Of a stretch of DNA of 64,000 nucleotides, positions 21,867-34,900 are shown in pieces. The stretch covers positions 1,061,501 to 1,125,500 of the forward strand of contig JAUPFP010000046.1 in NCBI GenBank assembly GCA_036925085.1. Reading direction: 5' to 3'. Under the pieces are notes generated by a model. That model worked only from the letters and a program-made list of their open reading frames with translations. It was not told the DNA's origin and made no database searches. The translations under genes were made by a program, and so were the position numbers. Each line of letters opens with the position of its first letter. The stretch's first letter is position 1. The stretch is from Brachycybe producta. Its lineage: Eukaryota > Arthropoda > Diplopoda > Playtdesmida > Andrognathidae.

Positions 21867-24424
21867 TCAAACGTCCGTTTCGGCCAACGAAAGGAAAGCA
21901 ACGGACGGTAATTGGTTCTCATAAATATCGTTATTATCATTATTATTATAAACACGATTATTATTATTACGATTATGATTACGACCACCAGATGGAACGT
22001 TGATAAATATACCTGAGTGCGGTTCGATCATAGAGATCATCTCCTCGTAGTCGGAGGCAGCGGCGGCGACGTTTCCTCCTTCTGACGTCACGGACGAAAC
22101 GAATCGGAACTCATTGGTCGTCACGCGGCGCATCTGAATCAGGTGCACGTTCTGATTCTCAACTCTCCAATCTTTCCATACGCGATAATGATACCTGTGT
22201 CAATCCAAAAGTGTTTTAGAAACTAGAAGAGTACATTTTACAACAAAGAAATTCATTTTAAGTTTTTTAACTCAATTTAGAAGCAACATTACGCGCAAAT
22301 TTCAAGAAACTAGAATACTAAATGAATAATTTAATATTAATTATATATTTAAGTATAAATTGAATAATTTTAGAGACTAGAAGAGTAAATGAATCCCTTT
22401 TACAAGTGTTTTCATGAAGATATCTTTAAAAAAATATATACTTTTTTTAAGAGTCAAATTTATTTCCACAAAATTGAAAGTGTTTTAGAAACTAGAATAG
22501 TAAATGAATCTCATTCAAGAGCAGTTTCTCATTCTGATTTCCTTAAAATAAACTTTTTTAGACGATTAACTCATTTTAATGCATTACATTAAGTAGTCAT
22601 TTTAAGCCAACTCGTTGGTTGTTACCTAGTTGTGACGAAACACCAAGTGACATAGATGGTGATTAGAAGTACGGAAAGACAGACGAGTCCGCCGGCCTCC
22701 CACCGAGTGCTCCAAAAGGCGTAATGTTTAGCACCGACGAAACAAAGGTACGAACTGATGGTGGCCAAAGGTGTCAGGATGGTGAAACACAAAAGATCAC
22801 CCATCAGATTACGATAATCGTCCGGTCGACTCGGACGACGAATCCACTGCGATTCAATTAGTAAAAAGTACAACAACCATTGAGTTAAAAGAGAAAAAAA
22901 TCGTATTAAACGTTGCTTTTCTTCGTCTCACTTCGGAGAATGACTTCGGCTGCTTGTAAATGATGAATTTGTATTTGCATATTTCGCAAGCGTCTGTATT
23001 CGAAGCGCTCAACCACTTTTCAAGGCACGTACGGTGGACCAACTGCATACTTCCTGCAAAAGAAACGGGGAAAACAACTTCAAATGATTTACGATGAACA
23101 GCTGACTTTCGAACTCTGTGATTATTCTGCCTTTCACGAACAAATTTAAGAGAAACCAGAAAGTTTTTTAGAAACTAGAAGGGTAGCTCAATCACGTGAG
23201 GGTACGTGATTACTAGTTTCTAAAACATTTTCAAGTTTCTCTTCTTTTTGGCTTATGAACCGCATAAAACCAAAAAGATGCTTGGTCTAACATATCGTAA
23301 AACGCGGGCGCCATATTATTATAATACCTGCGCATTTGCAAGGTGAAACCAAATCTTCTTTGGAGTCTCCATCGTGACAAATGCGGCAAATGTTACCAAA
23401 ACTACTGACTGGAGAAACTGGACTCGATCGCGTGCTACTACTGCACGTGCCGCCGCCGCCGCCGTCACCAGGCGGCGAAGAAGAAGAACCATTTTTTCCT
23501 CTTCCTTTTTCCTATTTTCAATAAAAAAAAACTGCATATTAATTACCTTCATAATATTAAAAACATAATTTTTATTTTGATATAATTTAAAACAAACTTT
23601 TAAGGCTGTTTAATTTGGTTGAAACACGAGATAATTTTAAATTTTGGGGGGAATTAGGTAACCGATTTTCCTATTTTATCCAATTTAAGATGAAAGACAA
23701 AAATGGCGCCATTCGAAACGACAATAAAAAAAGTTCATTTTAAAATATATAAACATAAAAATGTGATTAAATTACTCTTTTCTACTTTTTTAATGATACT
23801 TTTCTGAAATACAAAGAACAACCTGAACTTTATTGCATTCCTTGTAAGTTCATTTGCATATTTTTTGTTTGTTGCAAATGGGCGCTCATTAGAAAATAAC
23901 GTCAAGGGCAAACATGGCCCAGTTGACACTAAAAAGGTCGAGAATCCTCTAAAACCAGAAACCACGCGGGGCGAGCACGCGCTTTACCACCTCTCCACCC
24001 CCAACACACAATAAGCGCCGTGACGTCACTCATCCTGATACAGATATCAAGGAATGCGTAACATCGGTATTTTCTCGGTATATCAACTTTCGTTTCGCCG
24101 TCTTCGCAAAATGTAATTCACGGTCAAACTCGTCAATCCCGCGTTATTTAACCCAGTTTTTTTCTACCCAACTCCCCCCCCTTCAAAAAAGCCGCTGTCA
24201 TCGCATATTACAACTAAATTACGCACATGTATACTCATTTCTTACAAATTCTTACATTTCCCTATTCGAAAACGATAAAAAATAATGAATAACAAAACCT
24301 TTACCTGAGATGATCGACACCGATCACAAAAAGCATTTTGTCGGCGGTTTCCTCCATCTTCGTCTTCTTCCCCGCGAACACCATTCGCGCAAGCGCAGTT
24401 GTATGAAAAGCGTCTGCTAGCCAT
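21867..24424 (-). CDS. Membrane-associated RING-CH E3 ubiquitin ligase (MARCH2/3-type)
   Basis: Exons on the minus strand: 24305-24424, 23328-23511, 22932-23053, 22626-22846, 21867-22194. Together they encode 324 residues with all phases matching. The order is that of the MARCH2/3 group: a cytosolic N-terminus, a C4HC3 RING-CH (Cys82, 85, 98, 100, His108, Cys111, 124, 127; motifs CRICHDGD and HRTCLEKWL), two membrane segments (about 159-180 and 193-212) with a short lumenal loop, then a cytosolic tail starting RYHYRVWKDWR. Family members ubiquitinate endosomal and plasma-membrane proteins and direct their trafficking. The tail is unlike vertebrate ones: it holds an Asn-rich run encoded by ATT/ATC repeats around 21925-21990. 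The start ATG at 24424 is chosen because exon 1 is open and joins in phase 0; a different upstream first exon cannot be excluded. Confidence 0.9.
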
Positions 24425-24428
24425 TTGA

Positions 24429-24436
24429 TGACGTCA
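24429..24436. promoter_or_regulatory. CRE palindrome at the MARCH start
   Basis: A perfect TGACGTCA lies four bases upstream of the MARCH ATG. Other perfect copies lie at 24021-24028 (intron 1) and 24893-24900. Inverted CCAAT boxes occur at about 24470 and 24503. Together they suggest a compact ATF/CREB plus NF-Y promoter for the minus-strand gene. Whether transcription starts here is an inference. Confidence 0.5.
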
Positions 24437-24803
24437 CTGACCAAATAAAATTATGAAAACGCTGCTATGATTGGTCCAAAATGTAACTATGAAAAGAAAG
24501 CGAGCCAATCAAGAAACGATTCACAAAGTTTTTCTCGGCTTTGATAATTTTGGCGGTAAACGCAAGCAAAAAAATGTCCATAGTAAACAATAGAAAATGT
24601 CAAAATTGTCTCTCTCTTGATTATTGGCTATTCTTGATACAAAAATTACGCTAAAATGCGTCAAAATGGACATAAAGCGATTGCATTTCAATCATAATTA
24701 GAAATAAAAAAAAACTTACCTAAATTAAGTGCCCTTCTGCCCCCAACAACCAAATAATCTTTCACTTCCTCCCCCCTAAAACAACCAATGAGATAGAAGA
24801 CGC

Positions 24804-25660
24804 TTGGAATTATGGGGGGTAATATCAGTACGTCCCATTATTAATCCATTTATTCAGAAGTGTGACGTTAAATCCCTATTTTTCCATAAATGTGACGTCA
24901 CGCTGCTGAATAAAATAGATGAATACCGGAATGCACTCGTAGATGTTATCAGTAAAGAAGCGGTATTAAAGCCGCTTGGTATAGATTATTCGGTATGAAG
25001 CGCCATTTATGCCCAAATGTCAGTAATTGATCTTAAGTTAATAAAAAGTCATCCTGTGGCTAATAATATTTTAATAAATACTTAACTTTTTGGAGCCCCT
25101 GAAAACCGCGGATTTTAGGTGCGCGGATAAACCGAAAATCGCCGCTGGAATGTATGTGGGCTCTCATACAAGGCAAATTATCCCAACAACTTAAAAAGCG
25201 CTTAAGAAATGAGCTAGCACACATTATTATAAGTCATTAGTTGCGTATTATAGAGCGACGTCATATTCGTTACGTCATAGTTGTCCTGCAAAAGTTTAAG
25301 AAGCAGATATTTGCTCCTATTGTTATCCTATTAAAATTAATATGAAAATGAGAACAGAAATCTGTTTCTAGTAACTTTGACACCTTTTTACGCGAAATAA
25401 ATATTTGATACTTCTAGCTCAAACAATGAAATTAAAAAACCGACATAAAACATTTTCAACGTGACATTTTTAATGAATTCCGTTTTAATACAATAAAAAA
25501 CCTCAACAATGGGGAGAGAAAAAAAAGCAAGTTTCTTCCGTAAAATAAATAAATAAGAAGCTAATTGTTGTCGAACACAGATTAAAAGTCAAAAACATTC
25601 TTTTTGGGCCAGAATTTCATTTTTCTTATTTTAAACTTTGAATAACTATTGCATTTTCTT
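24804..25660. other. MARCH-SUCO spacer with one unexplained short open frame
   Basis: No family is recognised. A plus-strand frame through 24804-24998 ends with a stretch whose residue mix looks protein-like (KEAVLKPLGIDYSV), but it has no convincing start, splice partner or homologue I can name. The remainder is AT-rich spacer and the distal SUCO 3' UTR, with AATAAA on the minus strand at 25666-25671. Confidence 0.35.
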
Positions 25661-25776
25661 GCATCTTTATTTGTGATAATAAATTAAGAAATACAGAGAC
25701 GAATGTTCTAGGTGCGATTATAAATCAGATCCTCGAAACGTCTTCCAAACTCACACATATAATCGTAACGAGAAAC

Positions 25777-28700
25777 TCAACCATAAACATTCTGTCCTAC
25801 ATTATCGTAAACATATTCCTCTCTCGGTTGTGACTGACCTTCGACACCAACACCGGCCATCGCAGAACGGTCGTAACCACCACAATACATCAATGAGGAT
25901 GCGAGGCTAGCTCCTTTCAGGCTAAATGGTTGATTACACGATAACGGAAGCGAAGGGAGGGAACAGAGAGGCGAGGACCGGTCCGAAGTCGAAGACGGTC
26001 GCCTCCGATTGCAATCGTTCGCGATAGGCCTTGGCAAGGGCGGTTTTCCGTCTCGACCGCGCTCTTTTTCCGTCCGTCTCTTATTCTCCGTGCGGTTGTG
26101 ATCTATGAATGAGGGAGCAAACAGGAGACCCGCACTGTTCACTTCATTACCACAAGAACCCTTCCGAAATTGAGGTGGCGCCGACTGTTTTGTGGATAGG
26201 GAATTGTTCGACAACGACCGATAGAGGCCCATATTAGCATTTTCCTGTCCTTTAGATCGCTTCTTTCTCCTCGTTCGCCTCGATTGGTCTGTGTCCTTTA
26301 TGAACATATAGAAGCAAAATTTTAAAAAAACCCCAGACTAATCATATTTTTATATTAACTGAAACCGATTTTGGTTAATGGTTTCGTTTTAAGATGGTTT
26401 TAAATTTTAAACTCCTTTCGAACTCTGGTTCTTCTTTCTTTCAGGAGCAAAGTTAAGAGAAACTTGAATGTGTCTTAGAAACTAGAAGGGTAGCTCAATC
26501 ACTTCAGGAAACTGATCCAATTTAAGATACCACCATGACAATACCATTTAAAGAATTGAGATACCCTTTCTAGTATTTAAAACTTTCAAATTTTCAGTGT
26601 TGTTCTTCTAAAACTACAATAATAACCAATTTCGAAAATCATCTGTTCGTAAAACAATTTACACAACGATTTTAAAATATTAAAAAAAAATACTTAAATA
26701 ATATTTTTAAAAAATTCGTCTTTCTTCTAAAACAAAATTGAAATAAAGCCTTTTCTTGTAATACAAAATGAAAAAGACATAGAAATAAAATAAGTTTTCT
26801 CAAAATTCAAAACCGATTAGCGATAAAGATATCGAACTCACAATTCGTACCTTATACGGTGAGCATCTGTCGACCCAAATTGGAATCGTCGGTTCCACAA
26901 TCAACAGATCCGAATACGTCCCTACGAAGAAAAGAAGCAAACTTTCAGTCACCCTTTGAGCTCAAAAACGACAATTTGAAAACCATAAAACTACGTAAGT
27001 CAATCCCACGATCACAAAAACCCTCCCCAACCTTACCCAATCGTATTCAAATGAGCTTGAGCAATAGTTTCCTTGAAAGCTTGCAAGACATTAACGAAGT
27101 TAAAAACACACAAGTGATATCGAAGAAATTTACGTAAGATGAGTAAAATAAAAGAAATAACGTACCAGATACATTGAGCGCTTCCGTGCTCGGCCTCCGC
27201 CTCTCGCTGAGCAATGCACTGGGAGAAGATTCTACCAGAGTTGGATCGGAATTACGACGTCTAGGCGGTCGTCCTGCGATAGCTCTAATCGGTGTGGTTG
27301 CCGTCGTCGTGCCACTTCGATCCGTAACTCTCTCGGGAGAAACTCTACCGACTGCCGGCGATCTGATCTGCCTTGTACGTGTTGCTTGACCGGGTAGAAT
27401 GCAAACTAGGAACACGACCATCATGACCAAAACCTCGATCGTCATTAAAACTAAATGCCGAGAAATAACTTGAGCGTGAAGATTCTCTTGTTGTTCGGCC
27501 ATTTGAGTGACCACTTTGGACAAACTATCGAGTTGCAACTGTAAAAGTCCGATCATTTCTTGTTGTCTCAAATCCTACAGTAAATAATTATCAAATATTA
27601 ATTCATGATACAATACAAAATTTAAATAAATAAACGGACTCTTTCGTGGGCCTTTCTCGCAGTCTCGTTCAAAGCTCCGATCGTCTTATTAAACGCTTTC
27701 TGCATTTCCTCCATCTGTTTCCTGTAACGACGACTCAACTCTTCTAGATATTGACTACTGAGCGACATATTAAGCTCCAGAGCTTTGATACGGTTGCTGA
27801 GCCGCACAAAAACAGATTCCTTTTGCCCGGGAGCCATCGGACCACCCACGATCCCCCCTGGCAAAACGCCTGGTTTTCCGGTGGTGTTCGAAGACGTGGT
27901 CATCTCTAAATGCGAAGACGACAACGAGACACCATCTTGTTCCACATCAACGAGAAACAAAGAGTCTTGTCCGACATCCGAAACTACAGACGATGTTTCG
28001 TCACGGTGATTCGAAGCCTCGTAATCGACATCGTTCAATGTTTCTGAAACAGAAACAGACGCCGAAACGATCGTCATTCCAGACGACGAAGAACCAACAT
28101 CGACTTCCGAAACCGCTTCATCGACGGACGACAACTTATCTCGCGATAAATTAAACGATGCCGTCGTTATGGCTGCATTTGGCTGACCGGCCAAATCTGC
28201 ACTCAACGAATTTGACGAACACGAATCGACATTCGATACGATCGTGTCGCCATTTTTTCTGATGTCCGTCGTCACTTTCTGCGGTTCTTCACCGCATCCG
28301 CTATCAGTTGCAAGAGTTCGTGTCGGATCGATTTCGGCGACGAAAACGCCACTTTTGATCGAAGTTTCCGATACGATGATTTCTTCACTAGTAACAGAGG
28401 ATCGAGTTTTAGAAGCCTCGGTTATAACGAGACTCGTCAATGGATGAGATAAAAGTTGGTTTTCAGAATCTAAACTTGCAGTAAGTTGCTGACTAGAAAT
28501 TGACATCGACATTTCCGACGTGTCAGTCGACACAAAAGTCGCACAAACACTTGAAAACGGCGGCGAAGAAAACGGACAGAATTTCTGTTCGATAGGAATT
28601 CCCTTCTGATAATCGAGTAACAATTTGTCGAGAAGACAAAAAGCGCCAAATCGAGTATCTCCCAAAACGGCGCGATAAAAAGCGCACTTCTTAGATTGTT

Positions 28701-31700
28701 GTTTGCAATTATTTCTAACTGCTTCGTCGCCGAGATAAACGGAGCAAAGATCGGAACAAGCCTCGACGAAGCCACCGACTTCGTTTTCAATACGGAAACC
28801 GCAAACACGAGTCGATAGATCGTCGTAATTGCAAGAAAGAAAAGAAACCGACTGTTCCAAAAGGCTGCTGTTATGTTCGGACAATGCTGTATGTTCCAGG
28901 CCCTGACAGTCAACATTCGGTAACCTAAAAAAACAAAAACAGAAAAAGAACAGTGATTATTCTGTATTTAAAAAACAAGTTAACAAATGTATTGTGTTTT
29001 AGAAACCAGAAGAGTTTAAAAGGAGAGTTTTTTAAAATATTTTCAATTTTCTAAAACAGGTTTCTATTTCTCCTTAATTTTTTTTTTAAACTTTTGATTT
29101 CTAATTAATAATTCTCAACAATATCTTTAATAATTCTTAAATTTCTTCTTAAAATTATTTATGAAACTTCCAAAATTGTACCTCTGCAAACAAACACAAC
29201 TTTTCTCAGAGAAAGAATCTGTCCCATCGACAAGTTTCTCGCTACCAGCAACAGTTGCAGCTGTAATCGTAAAAAAACCAAGATTTAAAATAAACTTTAA
29301 AACTATTTAAATGTTTATAAAACAAAATGGACACCAACATTTATCGCCCGGACGTAAAACTTCGGCCGCCTTCTTGACGATAGTCATAACGGCATCTTTT
29401 GCACTTCCGAACAGATTTGTCGACCCTTGTACGAGATCCACCTCCAATTCCTCATCTTCCGGATTTCCGGAATGAACGGCAGCATCTTCCGAAACTTGTT
29501 CCTCCGTCTCGAGAGCCTCGTATTCACTCGTACCGAATACCCTCACAAGACTGAGTGGACAAAAATGTTCCGTTCCGTGATGGCTAACCATTTCTATCTA
29601 AAAATAAAAACAGCAAGAATGAATTCGACCGGAGAGTAGCTACTCAACTAATCCTCGAACTCACTTTAACGTATTTACTAAACGACGTCTGATGCAACAT
29701 GAAACTTTGCACCGATTTCTCGTCTTGCGCCTCGAATGTTCCTAAAAAATTCCAGTCTCGAGACGGATACCGGTCACTAGAAAACACACTGAACTCCTTC
29801 GGAGACGAAGAGAAGAGTTCGTAGTTGGCTAATTCGAGACGATCCACTTGAATCGCCTCGCATAACTCGATAACGAGCCATATCTTAGCCGTACAAGGAT
29901 TCAACATGTAATCGTCCTGATAATGGCTCAGAACTGCGGACGAACTCTGAGCCTCTGAATTTGCCGCAAGAACTTTTGCACCGCAATCGACAGATGCGTA
30001 ATTTTTGTGACGTTTCTTCGAAGCGACGGGAGGCTTCGAAAAATGACTAGTCGATACCGGAGGACGTTGTTGACCTGTCCAAAGTATAATAATTACTAAG
30101 AGAACGGATTTTAATGTAATTAAATTGCAAAAATTGCAATCTTCGTTCGAAACTAGAAGCGTAAAATAATTAGCAAATAAACATTTTTATCAAAACATTT
30201 CTTAGATTTTTTTTTAAAAAAAATGTCCATCTTTTTTGATGAAAATTTATCATAAAAACCTCTTATTTTCGAAATTTCATCATGAAAACTAATTATACAA
30301 CTTTATTTACTCTTCTAGTTTCCCAAAAAAAATCAGAAACTTCTTTAACAAGTTGCATCCTTCCCATATTAAGGTGTTTTTAAAGTTTAAACAATCCTCG
30401 AACTTTGATAATTCTGTTTTTCGCAAGCAAAACTAAGAGAAATTTGAAGTGTTTTAGAAACTAGAAGGATAGCTCAATTACTGAAGGTAAATTTCATGAT
30501 GATATCTTTCAAAATAAACTATTTATGTCCGTTTATTTTGAACAATATCAGAATGAAAATACACTTAAGTGATTCAACTACCCCTTCTAGTTTCTAAAAA
30601 AAAAATTCACATTTTGGCTCTTCATAAGACAGAATAACGAAGAGTTCAAAGGGCGTTTACATTTTTAAAAAACACCTCACGAATGAATGATATTTAAAAT
30701 GAATCCGGTTCGTGCCTTGTTCTTCCAATCGCTTCTTTGCCCACTCGTTAAACGAGGGCATGTCTTCGGTGGCCGTTGGAGCTCCACCTTCGAGTATACT
30801 ATGTGTCGGATCCACGTGTTGCGACACGATCGTTGAATCGGCAATAGAGCCGTTCATGCCTCGTTCAGTCTCAACAACGACCGTATTAAAAGATCCGGAA
30901 AATATCTCCAAAATGGGTTCTGATCCCAAATCCGATAAGACCACATCATCATCGTACGACCGAGTCGTCGTATTCGATAATTCGACATCGCCATTCACTG
31001 GTACGAATTCTTCGGATGATGATGATGACTCATTCCGTTGTAGTTGTTTCGGCTCCTCCTCAACAGTCGGAGCAACTTCAACGGAAACGAAACCGGAATC
31101 GTCCAAATGACTATAAATAGAAGCAAAAAAAAAAATACACACCAAAATAACATTAGTAAAACCAGTTTTATTTCTTATCTTTCTCTCTCTCTGCAATCAA
31201 ATTTAAAAATCGTTAAAATAACCGGTAGAAATTATACAGATTTTTAAAAGGTGATTTTAAAGTGTAAACGACTGTTGAACCCTTGGCTAATTCGATACTT
31301 TTAGAAGCAAAAGTAAGAAAACTGGGAAGGTAGCTTCATATCTTTTAAAATAAGCTTTTTATGTGAGTTCTAGTTTCTTAGAACTTTTCATTTTCTTCTG
31401 AAATCCAGAACATAGGAGTTCGAACATCAGTTGTTCCTTAAATGATTGAACTACCCTTCTAGTCTCCAGACTGTTCATATTGTTTTTAAAATATTAAAAG
31501 TCTGTAAACTAGAAATGTAGTTCAATCATTTAAGATCAAACTGACATAAAAAAAAGTTTATTTTAAAATATATCAACCATGAAATAAGTGTTTCAAGCTA
31601 CCCCCCCCCCCCCCCCCCCCCCCCCGCCGTTCTAGTTTTTAAAACAAATTTTCAAAATGATGAGAGAAATCTGGAAGTAAAAGATTCATTCATTGATATT

Positions 31701-31938
31701 TTCAGTGATGAACTTCAGACTTTTAAATTAAAAATACGGCAGATAATAAGAAGGGAGACCAAGAACCGCTTTTTGAACTGACCTTGTACTAAATCCTACT
31801 CAGGATACACACATCTATACCTATATACAAATTTGGAAGTTATAAATTTGATAGCTTAGAAAAGAAAAACCTTCGATATTTCTACACACAAACCGAAAGA
31901 ACCATGTGACCGACAAAATAAAAACCGAATTTTTGGTG

Positions 31939-31975
<37 letters not shown>

Positions 31976-34900
31976 GAAATTAGGAAATAAATACGGAAAA
32001 GAGAGAAGAACCTCAAAGTTCCGAAACAACAATATTATTCTCTGCAATTGTTATCTTCGTATTCTAAAAAAAAAAAAGTTTAGATCGAAAGTTTAAAAAG
32101 TTAACAAACTTTTTACAGGAGCAACTTTTAGATAGTAATATTTTCAAAGTTTGTTAGAAACTAGAATAGCGAATCAATGTATTAACGTAGTAACTTCAAT
32201 ATCATTTTTACGTTAAAAATTAGAAGCAGTAACTGAATTACTTACGGTGGGTTTTAAACTCTCGAAACTCTTTGATTATTTCTGTCTTTCAAGAGTAAAA
32301 CTAATAGAAACTTGAATGCTTTTTAGAAACTAGAACGGTTCATGTTGATATTCTTTCAAAATAAACTTTTTATGTGTATTAAAATAATCCAATTTTAAAA
32401 GCAACTATTTATTATTTTTTCAATTTTTGTTTACATATAGCTTATTTTGAAAGATATCTACATGAAAACACTCTTTTAAGTGATTGAGCCACCCTTCTAG
32501 TTTCTAAAACACTTTCAAATGTCTCTTAATTTTGCTATTCTGAAAGACAAGACTGAATAATCAAAAGTTAAAAAATCAGTTAAAAAATTATTTAAAGAAG
32601 TTTATTTCTTTAAAGAACTCAGTTATGAGTTCAAAAAATACCATAATTTTGCCGATAATTCATGAAAAAATGTACGATTACTTCAATGAAAGGGACTTGT
32701 TAGAGGCTCAATTGTCTAAAAGAACTCTTAGTTGGCCTTCAAATGGTAACTCGAAGTTGTTCTCCTAGTTTTGAGCCTCCACAGAAATTCGCCTTACAGC
32801 TTTTTTTTAATGAATTTCTTCATTATTTTTAGGTTGTGTATTACTTAATTCTTTTATTTTGTAATACTAAATTAAAATATTTGGCATAAACAACGTTCAA
32901 TATCGGTACCGACACAATCGGCATACTGATGCATCGACCGAACCCTAAAAATTACTAATAAATTTGAAATGTTTTTTTTTTAAAACAGAATCGTATATTG
33001 ACTTTCTTAAAAAAAAAAAAGTATTTTTCCAAAAATATTATAAAAACTCTTATTTTGTGTTGTAATATTTAACTTAAGGTGGTCTTCAAACTCATCTGTC
33101 TTTCAGAAGCGAAACTTTGAATGTGTTTTGTAAACTAGAAGGGTAGCTCAATCAAGTTTGAATAACTTTCAAAATAAAGCTTTTTATAGAAGAAAATTTA
33201 AATAGTGTCCCTGCTTAAATTTGAGTCATTTTCAAACTGACATATAAAGTTTATTTTGAAAGATATCAACGTGAAAACACCTTTTAAAGTGTAAACGCCT
33301 CTCAAACTCTGGTTATTTTCTATGACAAGAGTAAAAATAAAGAGAAACTCGAATTTATTTTTAGAAACTAGAAGGGTAACTATCACTATAACTCATGTTA
33401 TTTTTCAAAATATACTTTTTATATAGACAAAAATTTAATAAAAAAAATCGCCTGCTTTTAAAAGTTGGTTCATTTTCAAACTTGCATAAAAGCTTAATTT
33501 AAAAAAATACACTGAAAATGACAACTTGAAACAGGTGATATTTTTTTTAATTTTAGAAAAAAATATTAAATGATTCAACAGCTACCATTCTAGTCACTAA
33601 CACTTCTCAATTTCTCCTTAGTGTTGCCTTTTCTGAAACTGCAAAAACTATTCATAAAACAACTTAAAAGTTTCAAACTGCAATTCATTGTTTTCTTTTA
33701 AAAATATTGCCAATCAAATTACTTCTTAGTACATTTTTTTCCCAACAACTGTGGTTGATAATTTCGACATTTCTTCATTGAAATTTCTTTCTAGAATAAA
33801 AAAAACCGGCAGCACATTTCGTAGTCGTCGTATTTTTTAAAAACAAAAAACAACTCACCACACAAAATTCACAGTATGCCAAAGTCCTAGTAAGAGAAAC
33901 AACCGCGAAACGTGAAAACAACCCTTTCGTACTTTTCTCAGAGCTCGGTTCACAATAACACAAGTGGACAACATCTCGTAAATATCGCAAACCGTTCCGA
34001 AAAAAATAAAAAACTTTTTTAAAACTATTGTTTCCACTCTTCGAAACGTTGATCGAGAACTTCCAACAAAAAAAACAGCTGAACCACACACTCTAACTCT
34101 CTTACAAATTCGATTGATGGTTTTATAGTTCGCCGTAACCAGGTCATTAATCGTTTTTTAGTGGGCCACCCAAAGAGATTTTGTCCAGGTGTCCGAGAGA
34201 GATAGTACTCAGTTACCTCTCTCAACCACCCTCCTCCTCCTCCTCCTCCTCTTCTTCTTCCCCTGAAACTCCATTTTCATTTGTGAATCAATCTAATGAC
34301 AAATCTACCCTTGATCGACAAAAGAGTAGACAAAAAAAGCCGCTTTTCAGAAACATCAGGAGAAAATTCAGCCATGATTAATAACTTTGACATCTTCTCT
34401 TTTTCAATCAGAGACAGACACGACCCTGTCCCCCATAAGAATAACAACAATTCTTTCGGATTTTTAAGCCTTTTTAGCAATCAAAATAAATAAATCCTCA
34501 AGTAATAAATAAAAATAATAAAAAGATCGACATAAAACCCAAAAAATTTGATTTTTGTCTGGACATTACGAGGTCACACACTGACGGGACACACAAAACA
34601 CAAAAGAAATAAAAGACAAACCTTTGATCGGATGACGAAGAAAACGACGGAAGAGGAGAAGAAGAATTCGAACTCATCGTGTCCTCCGCCGCCGCCGTTG
34701 CTGCTTCGGAACCGGACTCGCTCGACAAAACCGAAACAGGAACTTCAATTTCTACGACATCTTTCTTGATTTCGGATGTTTCGATAGATGTCGCTCGATT
34801 CTAAACGACAAAAATATCATTTTCTTATTAGGGTTCGGATTTTTATGCAATATCAAGCAAATGTTTCGCAATCTGTTGGATCAAAAGGGGAAAAATTTCC

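Noticed and set aside
30712..31110. 132-residue plus-strand frame with Ser-rich sequence
   Set aside because: It is antisense to SUCO exon 4, which contains the family motif [13 protein letters not shown]; codon bias on the coding strand creates the shadow.
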